Shown one piece after another: positions 26,201 to 32,456 of a DNA stretch of 64,000 nucleotides. The notes under the pieces are model-generated. The model did no database searches, was not told where the DNA came from, and saw only the letters and a list, made by a program, of their open reading frames with translations. Source of the DNA: Ruminococcus sp. (GTDB taxonomy: Bacteria > Bacillota > Clostridia > Oscillospirales > Ruminococcaceae); NCBI GenBank assembly GCA_016288815.1, contig JAEELF010000042.1:1-64000 (forward strand), read 5' to 3'. The position numbers and the translations under genes are program-made. Each line of letters begins with the position of its first letter. The stretch's first letter is position 1.

Positions 26201-27922
26201 GACGCAGGCAATGCGGACGGTACTCCCAAGCAGCCCGCCGTGACTGTTTCGTTCAACGGTACGAAGCTCGTCGAGGGAACTGATTACACACTCAAGTACA
26301 GCAACAATACCGAGCCGGGAACGGGTACTGTGGAGATAATCTTCACCGGCAATTACACCGGCAAGACGGTAAGAACATTCACTATCGGCACAGCAACTAC
26401 CTCCGCCCCTAAGACCACTTCTTCGTCTACGACCTCCTCTACAACTTCCTCCACGACTACTTCTTCTACAACAAGCACATCGACGTCGAGCTCCACAACA
26501 AAGGCAACTACAACTACCACGACAAAGGCAACTACTACCACTACTAAGGCTACAACTACTACCCCAAAGGCTACGACCACTACCACTAAGGCTACAACAA
26601 CTACTACCACCAAGGCTACAACTACTACCACCAAAACTACTACAACTACTACCACCAAGGCTACCACTACTACCACCAAGGCTACGACTACTACCACCAA
26701 GACTACAACTACTACCACCAAGGCTACGACCACTACCACAAAGGCTACGACTACTACCACCAAGGCTACCACCACTACCACCAAGGCTACGACTACTACC
26801 ACCAAGGCTACGACTACTACCACCAAGACTACAACTACTACCACCAAGGCTACAACTACTACCACCAAGGCTACAACTACTACCACCAAGGCTACAACTA
26901 CTACCACCAAGGCTACGACTACTACCACCAAGGCTACGACTACTACCACCAAGGCTACGACCACTACCACCAAGGCTACGACCACTACCACCACGAAGGC
27001 GACCACAACTACCACTACAACCAAAACAACCACTACCACGACCTCAACGACGTCAAGTACTTCGACTTCAACTACGACTACTACCACAAGCACCACCACT
27101 TCAACAAGTACGTCAACTTCGACGTCTACGAGCACAAGCACTACTACTTCCACCACTACGAGCACTTCCACATCAACGACTTCGAGCACTACATCATCAA
27201 CTTCTACTTCAACTTCGACCTCCACATCAACCACTACAACTACCACCACAACAACTACCACGACCACTACAACTGAGCCTCTGCCGTTCTCGCTGGATCA
27301 GAGCCAGGTTATCGGCGTAACGATAGCGCTCACGGGCGTAGACGAGGACGGAGCTCCGATAGACTTCGACACCGAGCAGATGCGTGCAGTTGACAAGATG
27401 ATGATCAACAAGGAAAGCGGCGAAACGCTCGAGTGGGTAGCCGTTGAGGAGGACGTGCAGTTCGACTTTGCGGACGGCACCTACACATTCAGCGACATCA
27501 CCGAGGGCGCAGACAAGAGATTCAACGATGTCATAGCAGTCATTAAGGACGGCGAGATCATCTCGTGTACAACGACGAATGTTTATGGCGAAGAGCTCAA
27601 CATCTTCGTAAATCCGCACAGAATAGTGATACGCTGGACGCTCAGACATACATTCCTCCTCGGCGACGTCAACTACGACGGAGTCATTGATGCGGTCGAT
27701 GCTTCGATGATCCTCTACTTCAACGCTCTGACTGCTTTCGCAGAGAATGATTACTTAACCTACGACCAGCAGATCCGCGCGGATGTAAACGGCGACGGCG
27801 TGATTGACGGCGTTGACGCTTCGCTGATACTCATTTATAATAAGAGCACTGAATTCAGGGGCAAGTCGTTCGAGGAATTCCTCGAAGCGGTAAAAGATAT
27901 GCTGGCTCAGACAAATGCGTAA
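20234..27922 (+). CDS. Giant secreted GLUG/MBG-repeat protein with Thr-rich linker and divergent dockerin
   Basis: A 2562-residue secreted protein, probably an adhesin or structural cell-surface component. Signal peptide (about 1-36), then blocks of GLUG repeats (about 140-470, 680-750, 1020-1100; recurring YVGGIVGANSG, CYNTGAVTV), then tandem MBG-type beta domains (about 1335-1900; recurring ITYGDKLPATVEVTYDGL and NYTVT-like strands), a cap strand domain, a Thr/Ser/Lys linker of about 290 residues (2055-2348, unit KATTTTT), an unknown domain (about 2349-2475), and a dockerin with two intact calcium loops (DVNYDGVIDAVD, DVNGDGVIDGVD). This dockerin differs from the others here: it has ASMILYFN and ASLILIYNKSTEF instead of QKWLL and DLCxMRQ. 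The ATG at 20234 follows GGAGG. Ligand unknown. Confidence 0.85.
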   Translation: MKKLRQRILAGISGFTVALSAVQFPAADTLMRAAADGLPESLSTDADGNGNYDISTAAQLNDLAAYVNAGNDCSELSFELTGDIGEIGEFTPIGRADTAFNGIFFGNDYELSGLAIDIGNKGYAGLFGSTGTDAYIEHLSVSGSVKGKDYVGGIVGANSGMIFDCTNSCSVTGTDGFIGGIAGYNYGDSSTQGVIVGCVNKGSVTANSEASETNDPKSNYNGGIVGCNEGFVDTCYNTGAVTVNGKCDYIGGVVGSNDNNASVTYSYNTGDVTVTGSGNSNIGGVVGSNNNNYITIENCYNTGAITVTGGNNWDIGGVVGWNDSAPVKSCYNTGSISVCEGDEGCAANQSIGGVVGSTSGSIENCRNTGAVAVGGVDSTFTGGIVGSCDGSILYNFNTGTVSGVNNVGGISGDGSAEYCYNKGAVIGKTYVYGISGTDSVKNSFNTGAVTGIDHIGNISFNDNYTNCFYLNGTETDDGGRTAEQFASGEICLLLNGGEFGEPVFRQNINNDKTADALPVLNSTHGTVYITSKCNAADTYGNTANAERHCYENGFCTQKEGEVHLQPAEYVPKTDTDAAYYAISNAGQLIWFAETVNRGALGTQNAKLTADIDASESALPENTAYVPIGSYDYSYSGVFDGGKHTVNIYFNDDTSSNVGMFGYADSADISNITVKGSITGQNRVGGIAGDSFLTDFTDCLNEATIIGANNTGGIAGDATNCTFNYCGNTGSVKCTGTGTWDYAGGIVGDQVICRILNCYNVGSISGTQTGDIFGNYTSAVTDIEVADLSNNYYAVTSGPETTVTCKVVGSDDTISFAEGLSMDKFISGQVAFRLNGSSNSSDEWHFGQNIDNGEPVQSYPNFTGARVYENEKCNGEKFYSNTLYHRSDSHLHNYDENGICTQTEGETHFEPAVAYYPEGYDPATADEPVDPDYYEVYNVGQLMWISHSIWSETNIKEVRLMADLDMSVLADYDCNWLPIGYEDLTFHGVFDGNKHTIKNLTYTAEEPTDDFPHPYAGLFGRTSGATIKNLMLEDPVISGGDCVGGIVAFADVYTKIECCAVVGGTISGTSNVGGIAGKLGGEVIRCYNTATVTGTTAFGGISGSMEGDDARVADSYYLDTCVTDCSELGSKTEAEFKSGEVCFLLGNAPFGQKIGTDDHPVFSDDTVYYVAVAYGLTYLLVPDEKYFANANDIIDLSKAKGIGNTTAYTVKAYDGKTELDSLEYTVTRGANITLKRTLKAVTLSTDDASADITGTYGTAVTAIDLSQYVSNKDIYDSVSYALADGETLPAGLTLSEGKITGTPQAAGKSSAVITITAQGENTDTETAALKLNFDIAKAALTVTPADISITYGDELPETVAVTYTGLVSSDTFAESLAFTSEYEQFGKVGAYTGALTALTAPNYDVTYEAVSITVSPKALTVTPDPVTITYGEKLPEKVKVTYEGLVGEDTFAAELKVVSNYVQYGSADNYEDAVGVDPFTDDNYTITFNTSDLTVEKAPLTVTPSPVAITYGDKLPATVEVTYDGLVGTDTFDDALAFTSAYEQFGKVGTYTGTLTALTAPNYDVTYGTVSITVSPLEITAEWTGDTFVFNGKAQSVTAVLKGVLNKDDVTLILTDDSKTNSGTYTATAELSGTAKGNYTLNADSASHKWSITNAVMTAEAEGYTGTYDGKAHGITVTPATDTAKVYYSTEELSAEDFIKGNVTASPEFTDAGDYTVFFCAADDNYDPYIGSAVVSIAPKTLTLTWSVDVVYNGTEQSVTAVPDGLIGNDTVELAYTGNTGTAAGTYSAKASLAQSGNYVLDEETSAHTWSIKNAAMTAKAVGYTGTYDQKPHGITVTPSVSGAKIYYLTKLPTSLADIKDATTVAPTFTKAGVYTVYYLVTAPNYDFVIGSAKVKITKAPLKLLWGEDKVFNGSEQSVTATVIGLIGDDTATITYTGNKATNAGTYVASAEVTYDTDNYELAEDALAPHPWRISALDPTDSDGLVITVGDAGNADGTPKQPAVTVSFNGTKLVEGTDYTLKYSNNTEPGTGTVEIIFTGNYTGKTVRTFTIGTATTSAPKTTSSSTTSSTTSSTTTSSTTSTSTSSSTTKATTTTTTKATTTTTKATTTTPKATTTTTKATTTTTTKATTTTTKTTTTTTTKATTTTTKATTTTTKTTTTTTKATTTTTKATTTTTKATTTTTKATTTTTKATTTTTKTTTTTTKATTTTTKATTTTTKATTTTTKATTTTTKATTTTTKATTTTTKATTTTTTKATTTTTTTKTTTTTTSTTSSTSTSTTTTTTSTTTSTSTSTSTSTSTSTTTSTTTSTSTSTTSSTTSSTSTSTSTSTSTTTTTTTTTTTTTTTEPLPFSLDQSQVIGVTIALTGVDEDGAPIDFDTEQMRAVDKMMINKESGETLEWVAVEEDVQFDFADGTYTFSDITEGADKRFNDVIAVIKDGEIISCTTTNVYGEELNIFVNPHRIVIRWTLRHTFLLGDVNYDGVIDAVDASMILYFNALTAFAENDYLTYDQQIRADVNGDGVIDGVDASLILIYNKSTEFRGKSFEEFLEAVKDMLAQTNA
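26500..27035 (+). repeat. Tandem 21/24-bp repeat coding for KATTTTT units
   Basis: Repeats of the type AAGGCTACGACTACTACCACC, with 21- and 24-base units, encode the Thr-rich linker. The opposite strand is free of stops here, producing an artefactual poly-Val frame. Confidence 0.9.
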
Positions 27923-27974
27923 ATGAGCATGATACCGTATCACCGGCAAAAATCGAATAATTGATCTGTGTTTT

Positions 27975-28005
27975 CTCCGAGGGTCACCCCCTCGGAGATT
28001 TTTTT
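27975..28005 (+). terminator. Intrinsic terminator after giant gene
   Basis: CTCCGAGGG (27975-27983) / CCCTCGGAG (27989-27997), then ATTTTTTTC. Confidence 0.85.
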
Positions 28006-28022
28006 CGCTCTAATAGCTCCCG

Positions 28023-28079
28023 CCTATAAGTGACCATAAAGTTTGGATATTGGACAAAAGCCTATAGGTGTGGTATGAT
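28023..28079 (+). promoter_or_regulatory. LysR-type promoter 2 (leader peptide and ABC transporter)
   Basis: CCTATA (28023-28028), TTGGAC 27 bases from its start (28050-28055), 18-bp spacer, TATGAT (28074-28079) with TGG before. The CTAT-N8-ATAA box is at 28024. A CCTATAGG palindrome sits in the spacer (28061-28068). Confidence 0.8.
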
Positions 28080-28110
28080 TACTCTTAGAGAAAGACAAGG
28101 AGTGGTAGAC

Positions 28111-28161
28111 ATGAAAAGCTACAGACATATCATCAATTCTGAGCGAATGCGGCGTCGGTAA
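28111..28161 (+). CDS. Leader peptide MKSYRHIINSERMRRR
   Basis: A 16-codon frame with AAGGAGTGG before its ATG and TAA at the end, 32 bases after the -10 of the promoter at 28023-28079. It shares YRHIINSERMR with the peptide at 10120-10170. Nucleotides of the two frames are almost identical over 30 bases (ACAGACATATCATCAATTCT and on), so a recent duplication could explain part of the match, but starts, ribosome sites and distance to the next gene are also kept. No Cys codon here; the end is three Arg. The 55-base gap to the ABC gene is A-rich and unstructured. Confidence 0.7.
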   Translation: MKSYRHIINSERMRRR

Positions 28162-28216
28162 AAACACACAAACACAAAAAACGACGACATTTACATATCT
28201 TTGAAGGAGAATTTTG

Positions 28217-29035
28217 ATGACTACGAATAAGATCGAGATCAAAGACCTCACAGTTAATTATACAGAAAACAAGCGCAGCTTCAACGCGCTCCACGACGTT
28301 TCGTTCGGAGTCGCTGACGGCGAGTTCGTAAGCGTTATCGGCGCGAGCGGCTGCGGAAAATCTACTCTGCTAAGTGTGCTGGAGGGGCTCTATGCCCCTG
28401 CCGGCGGCACCGTTCAGATAGACGGAAAGGAGCTCCACGGCACAGGTACGGAGCGAGGAGTCGTTTTCCAGCACTACTCCCTCTTCCCGTGGATGACTAC
28501 AAGAAAGAACATCGAATTCGGTATCAAGCAGGCACGCCACGATGTAAGACGCAGCGAGCGCGCAAAGATCGCTGACGAATACCTCACAAAGGTGGGACTT
28601 TCCGGCTTCGGCAACAAGTTCCCCTCGCAGCTCTCGGGCGGTATGCAGCAGCGTGCGGCTATCGCAAGAGCGCTTGCGATGGACACTCAGATACTCCTCA
28701 TGGATGAACCGTTCAGCGCTATCGACGCCAAGAACCGCGTCATCTTACAGGAGCTCCTCCTCAAGCTCTGGGAGGGCGACGGAACAGAGCCCCGCAAGAC
28801 AGTCGTATTCGTAACACACGACATCGATGAGGCTATCCTGCTTTCGGACAAGATAGTTGTCCTCACCGCTCATCCAGGCACAGTGAATGAAGTGGTCAAT
28901 GTACCGTTCAACCGTCCCCGCAGACGCGAGGACCTGGTCAAGACGGACGAATACGGTAAATTCCGCAACAGACTGCTCTCGCTCCTCTACAATGACATTG
29001 CCGAGCGTATCGGCGGAGACGAGGTGGTACTATGA
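28217..29035 (+). CDS. ABC transporter ATPase, SsuB/TauB type
   Basis: ATP-hydrolysing subunit of an importer of the nitrate/sulfonate/taurine group, 272 residues. Walker A GASGCGKST (about residue 40), Q-loop FQHYSLFPWMT, signature LSGGMQQRAAIARAL, Walker B ILLMDEPFSAID, switch VTHDIDEA. The SLFPWMT stretch and the C-terminal FNRPRRRED are usual in SsuB/TauB. The ATG at 28217 was chosen over TTG 28214 because AAGGAGA lies 6 bases upstream. The stop overlaps the permease start by four bases (ATGA). No binding protein follows; the likely partner is the lipoprotein at 10221-11315. Confidence 0.9.
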   Translation: MTTNKIEIKDLTVNYTENKRSFNALHDVSFGVADGEFVSVIGASGCGKSTLLSVLEGLYAPAGGTVQIDGKELHGTGTERGVVFQHYSLFPWMTTRKNIEFGIKQARHDVRRSERAKIADEYLTKVGLSGFGNKFPSQLSGGMQQRAAIARALAMDTQILLMDEPFSAIDAKNRVILQELLLKLWEGDGTEPRKTVVFVTHDIDEAILLSDKIVVLTAHPGTVNEVVNVPFNRPRRREDLVKTDEYGKFRNRLLSLLYNDIAERIGGDEVVL

Positions 29036-29952
29036 CGATAAAGAAACGCTATCTCCGCATAGCACATATCCTGTTCATTGTGCTGCTGCTCATACAGCTG
29101 CTCCCGGATCAGGCAACATACCCCGTTTACACATCGCTGCTCGTCAGATTCGCAGTAGGAGTTGAGATCGTCGTGCTCATAGCATCGGCGCTCATCAAGA
29201 AGGAGAACTCGCTTGCACTGCTCGTTGACATAGCAGGCTTCCTGTTCGTATTCCTGGGAGTGTGGTCGCTCGCGACGGCTAAGTTCAACTACCTCAATCC
29301 GCAGCTCTTCCCCGCACCGGGCAAGGTCATCAACCAGTTCGTCGAGGACAGAGACAAGATCTGGGTGAACATACTCAGCTCCCTCGGCACGACTATCAAG
29401 GGCTTCCTTATCGCAGTAGCGATAGCTGTCCCGCTCGGACTCTTCATAGGCTGGAGCGCGAGAGTCGGCAGTGCAGCTACATACATCACGAAGTTTTTCA
29501 GCTCGATACCTCCGATAGTATATATACCCTACGGTATCGCACTTCTCCCCACATTCAAGTCCGTATCGGTCTTCGTTATCTTCCTTGCGACGTTCTGGCC
29601 GGTTTTCGCCGGAACTATGAGCGGTGTGCTCGGCGTTGACAAGAGGATAATCGACTCGGCAAAGGTGCTGAACGTCAGCAAGCCGGAGATGCTGTTCCGA
29701 GTGATACTTCCCGCGTCCTTACAGCAGATATTCCTCGGCTGCAACCAGGGACTCAGCGTGTCGTTCATACTGCTGACCTCCGCGGAGATGATAGCAGCAA
29801 AGGACGGCATGGGCTACTACGTCAAGTACTACTCCGACTTCGGCGACTACACCCGCACGATAACCGGACTCCTCGTTATCGGTTTTGTGGTGATTGCTGT
29901 GACATTCCTGTTCAACAAGCTGCAGAACCGTCTGCTCCGCTGGAAGCGATGA
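29032..29952 (+). CDS. ABC transporter permease, SsuC/TauC type
   Basis: Membrane subunit of the same importer, 306 residues. About eight hydrophobic helices: an extra pair at the N-terminus (residues 8-75) and the usual six-helix BPD_transp_1 core from about residue 105 (LGTTIKGFLIAVAIAVPLGL). The EAA coupling loop is seen as KRIIDSAKVLNVSKPEMLFR followed by VILPASLQQIFLG. Translationally coupled to the ATPase gene by the ATGA overlap, and followed by a terminator, so this is a two-gene operon plus leader peptide. Confidence 0.9.
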   Translation: MTIKKRYLRIAHILFIVLLLIQLLPDQATYPVYTSLLVRFAVGVEIVVLIASALIKKENSLALLVDIAGFLFVFLGVWSLATAKFNYLNPQLFPAPGKVINQFVEDRDKIWVNILSSLGTTIKGFLIAVAIAVPLGLFIGWSARVGSAATYITKFFSSIPPIVYIPYGIALLPTFKSVSVFVIFLATFWPVFAGTMSGVLGVDKRIIDSAKVLNVSKPEMLFRVILPASLQQIFLGCNQGLSVSFILLTSAEMIAAKDGMGYYVKYYSDFGDYTRTITGLLVIGFVVIAVTFLFNKLQNRLLRWKR

Positions 29953-29955
29953 ATC

Positions 29956-30000
29956 AATACCTCTGAACTATATGTTCAGGGGTATTATCTTTGCGTTTTT
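29956..30000 (+). terminator. Intrinsic terminator after ABC permease
   Basis: AATACCTCTGAAC / GTTCAGGGGTATT with loop TATAT, then ATCTTTGCGTTTTT. Confidence 0.75.
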
Positions 30001-30070
30001 CACATCTGTAAAAATCCGATGTTGATAGCCGAACAATTCTATAACTTTTGCCGAATATAGCTTGAGCCTA

Positions 30071-30099
30071 TTGACAGTGCCTCAGCTATATGATATAAT
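30071..30099 (+). promoter_or_regulatory. Sigma-A promoter of cysteine-rich leader and mcc operon
   Basis: TTGACA (30071-30076), 17-bp spacer, TATAAT (30094-30099). Just upstream CTATA (30039-30043) and TATAG (30056-30060) form a dyad that could bind a LysR regulator, at a different distance from the four TTGGAC promoters. Confidence 0.85.
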
Positions 30100-30148
30100 A
30101 CATATAGTTCCGATAGGAATACAAAGTTTTGAGAAAGGACCGCTGAAC

Positions 30149-30241
30149 ATGAAAGCTATGTGTTTGATATGTTGTATGTGTAATATGATGTGTAAACGTA
30201 TCCCGCGTGCTTATGCTCAGCGATGTTGCGCCATTTTCTGA
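30149..30241 (+). CDS. Cysteine- and methionine-rich leader peptide (30 codons)
   Basis: A short frame with AAAGGA about 9 bases before the ATG, in a transcript that starts at about 30106. It begins MKAMCLICCMCNMMCKR and ends RCCAIF: seven Cys and five Met in 30 residues, with Cys at 5, 8, 9, 11, 15, 26 and 27. It is followed 33 bases later by an intrinsic terminator and then by a methyltransferase-mccB-mccA operon whose product is cysteine. This is the layout of amino-acid attenuators such as trpL or hisL, with Cys codons as the sensor. Ribosome stalling at Cys codons when charged Cys-tRNA is low would let the operon be read; this is inference. It could also respond to Met. Confidence 0.8.
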   Translation: MKAMCLICCMCNMMCKRIPRAYAQRCCAIF

Positions 30242-30274
30242 CATTGATGAGTATACGGCGGCTTCGGCTGTCTC

Positions 30275-30309
30275 AGCGCGGAATACAGGACGTATTCTGC
30301 GCTTTTTTA
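30275..30309 (+). terminator. Attenuator terminator in mcc operon leader
   Basis: 12-bp stem with one G-U pair (30275-30286 with 30292-30303), loop AGGAC, then TTTTTT. It ends before the first gene's ribosome site (GGAGG 30316). A competing hairpin GCTG-TCT-CAGC (30268-30278) overlaps its 5' arm and may serve as antiterminator. Confidence 0.8.
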
Positions 30310-30325
30310 TGTTTTGGAGGTTTTT

Positions 30326-31222
30326 ATGGTCAATGAAAGAGAAAGCGTAACTGCTAAAATGTGTGCATTCGTCAGGGCTTGGCACTCGAACCGCTCACGC
30401 CAGAAAATATACGACGACTACCTCGCCTACGACTTCATGGGCAAGGACGAATACGAAGCGATATACGACATGATAAGCAGCGGATTCGACGGCACACAGC
30501 ACTTCACCCGAGATGACACAGAGCAGCTCATCATCGAGTACATCGCCCCGATACCGCTCTCGCGGGTACACTTCAACGAGATAAGGCTTGAGGATTTCGC
30601 CGCGAAAAACGGCAAGGTACAGTATGTCATCTGCGGCGCCGGCTCCGACACATTTGCATTCCGCAACGCCAACGAGAACATCGAGATATTCGAGATAGAT
30701 CACCCCGACACCCAGCGCTACAAGCTCGAAAAGATAAAGGAGCTCGAATGGATCCTGCGTCCGAATGTTCATTATGTACCGGTCGATTTTGAGAAGGAGC
30801 GAATGTGCGACAAGCTCCTCGATGCGGGTTTCGACCCGACAAAAAAGACGTTCTTCAGCATACTCGGCGTGTCCTACTACCTGACACTCGAGGTCTTCAC
30901 GGATACACTGAAGCAAATGGCTGAGCTGTCAGCACTCGGGAGCCGGCTCGTGTTTGATTACCCGATAAAGACCGGCACATTCCCCGGCAGGGTCGCACGT
31001 CTTGAACAGATAACAGAGTCGCTCGGAGAGGTAATGCGCGGCGGTTTCGACTACAATGAAGTTTCACGCGCGCTCTACTCCCTCGGCTTCCAGATAGACA
31101 CCTATATGACGCCCGAAAAGGTCCAGCGTGAGTACTTCGACGGACGCACGGACGGTCTGAAAGCATTTGAAAACGTCAGTCTGATCTCGGCGACTTACAC
31201 TGCGGGCTATGACTATGAATAA
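30326..31222 (+). CDS. SAM-dependent methyltransferase, leucine carboxyl methyltransferase (COG3315) family
   Basis: 298 residues. LCM-family layout: an N-terminal helical part (ERESVTAKMCAFVRAWHSN), the SAM-binding YVICGAGSDTFAFRNANE (about residues 98-115) and acidic FEIDHPDTQRYK, then FFSILGVSYYLTLEVFTDTL and RLVFDYP. Substrate unknown; bacterial members methylate small acids or natural-product intermediates. It is the first gene of the cysteine-attenuated operon. In Bacillus subtilis a different methyltransferase, YrrT, heads the mtnN-mccA-mccB operon for methionine-to-cysteine conversion, so this gene may play the same part by turning SAM into S-adenosylhomocysteine; that is inference. 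GGAGG precedes the ATG at 30326; an in-frame TTG at 30314 overlaps it. Confidence 0.82.
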   Translation: MVNERESVTAKMCAFVRAWHSNRSRQKIYDDYLAYDFMGKDEYEAIYDMISSGFDGTQHFTRDDTEQLIIEYIAPIPLSRVHFNEIRLEDFAAKNGKVQYVICGAGSDTFAFRNANENIEIFEIDHPDTQRYKLEKIKELEWILRPNVHYVPVDFEKERMCDKLLDAGFDPTKKTFFSILGVSYYLTLEVFTDTLKQMAELSALGSRLVFDYPIKTGTFPGRVARLEQITESLGEVMRGGFDYNEVSRALYSLGFQIDTYMTPEKVQREYFDGRTDGLKAFENVSLISATYTAGYDYE

Positions 31223-31246
31223 TTAGGTATCAGGTATTAGAATAAT

Positions 31247-31275
31247 TGTAGGGGACGCCGCCCTCGGCGCCCCGC
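31247..31275 (+). repeat. GTAGGGG palindromic intergenic repeat
   Basis: GTAGGGGACGCCGCCCTCGG and on to CGCC; same family as the copies at 38825-38947. Confidence 0.6.
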
Positions 31276-31295
31276 ATTAAAAAAGGAGAATTATT

Positions 31296-32456
31296 ATGAG
31301 CAATTTTAAAAATACAGAAACAGCACTTATCCACGGAGGCATTTCCATTGACGAGCACACAGGCGCCGTAAATATCCCGATATACCAGACCTCCACCTAC
31401 AAGCAGGACGGTCTCGGAAAAATGCGCGGTTATGAGTATTCCCGCACAGGCAACCCCACCCGTGAGGCTCTCGAGGCTCTCATCAGGGACCTCGAAGGCG
31501 GCTACGCAGGTTTCGCTTTCGGTTCTGGAATGGCTGCACTGACCGCAGTACTGAGCCTTCTCCACAGCGGTGACCGCGTGCTCATTTCGAGCAACGTTTA
31601 CGGCGGCACGTTCCGTCTGCTGAGCAAGGTCTTCAACCACTTCGACTTCACCTACACTATCGCAGATACTGCTGACCTCGACGTCTACGAGAGCCAGATC
31701 ACTGACGATGTGAAGGCTGTCATCATCGAGAGCCCCGCGAACCCGCTCATGACCGTCACCGACATTGCGGCAGTAGCGGAGGTCTCCCACAGACACGGTC
31801 TGCTCGTCATCGTCGACAACACCTTCATGACGCCCTACCTCCAGAAGCCCATCGCACTCGGCGCGGACATCGTAGTTCACAGCGCGACTAAGTACCTCGG
31901 CGGTCACAGCGACGTAGTTTCGGGTCTCGCAGTTGTCAGCACACCCGAGCTCGCGGAGAAGATAGCGTTTATACAGAACTCAACAGGCGGAGTGCTCGGA
32001 CCGTTCGATTCGTTCCTCCTAATCAGAGGTATCAAGACCCTCGCAGTGCGCATGGACAGACACGTTGAAAATGCTGAAAAAGCGGCTCTCTTCCTTGAGG
32101 AGCACAAGGCGGTGAAGAATGTCTACTACCCGGGACTTCCGACGTCTCAGGGCTATGAGGTAAATAAAAAGCAGGCTAAGAACGGCGGCGCGATGATTTC
32201 CTTCGAGCTGCATGAGAACTACGATATACGCACGTTTTTCGAGAGTCTGGAGCTTGTCTCCCTCGCGGAGAGCCTCGGCGGAGTGGAGTCGCTCGTATGC
32301 CACCCCGCGACCATGACCCACGCCTCTATCCCGGCTGATATACGCAAAAAGGTCGGCATTACGGACGGACTTATCCGCCTGTCGGTCGGCATCGAGAACA
32401 TCGACGACATTCTTTCTGACATCGCACAGGCGATAGAAAAAGCGGAGGTAAAGTGA
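31296..32456 (+). CDS. mccB: Cystathionine/homocysteine gamma-lyase-type PLP enzyme
   Basis: PLP enzyme of the Cys/Met metabolism family, 386 residues, normal length. PLP-site features: YEYSRTGNPTREALE, FGSGMAALTAV, VIIESPANPLM, and the lysine loop VVHSATKYLGGHSDV. It splits cystathionine to cysteine or acts as gamma-synthase; the two cannot be told apart from motifs alone. The placement directly before a cysteine-synthase-family gene, with a one-base stop/start overlap (TGATG at 32454-32458), fits the mccA-mccB pair of reverse transsulfuration. AAAAAAGGAG precedes the ATG. A REP-like element separates it from the methyltransferase gene, but no terminator does. Confidence 0.85.
   Translation: MSNFKNTETALIHGGISIDEHTGAVNIPIYQTSTYKQDGLGKMRGYEYSRTGNPTREALEALIRDLEGGYAGFAFGSGMAALTAVLSLLHSGDRVLISSNVYGGTFRLLSKVFNHFDFTYTIADTADLDVYESQITDDVKAVIIESPANPLMTVTDIAAVAEVSHRHGLLVIVDNTFMTPYLQKPIALGADIVVHSATKYLGGHSDVVSGLAVVSTPELAEKIAFIQNSTGGVLGPFDSFLLIRGIKTLAVRMDRHVENAEKAALFLEEHKAVKNVYYPGLPTSQGYEVNKKQAKNGGAMISFELHENYDIRTFFESLELVSLAESLGGVESLVCHPATMTHASIPADIRKKVGITDGLIRLSVGIENIDDILSDIAQAIEKAEVK

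Noticed and set aside
26500..27035. Tandem repeat resembling a CRISPR array
   Set aside because: Units are 21-24 bp, contiguous, in frame with a Thr-rich protein, with no spacers and no cas genes.
26353..27267. Long minus-strand frame rich in Val/Leu
   Set aside because: It is the complement of the Thr-rich repeat (ACC/ACT read as GGT/AGT-type codons giving poly-Val). No ribosome site, and the plus-strand gene explains it.
30100..30325. SAM riboswitch before the mcc operon
   Set aside because: No S-box or SAM-II/III core is seen; the leader is filled by the Cys-rich frame and one terminator.
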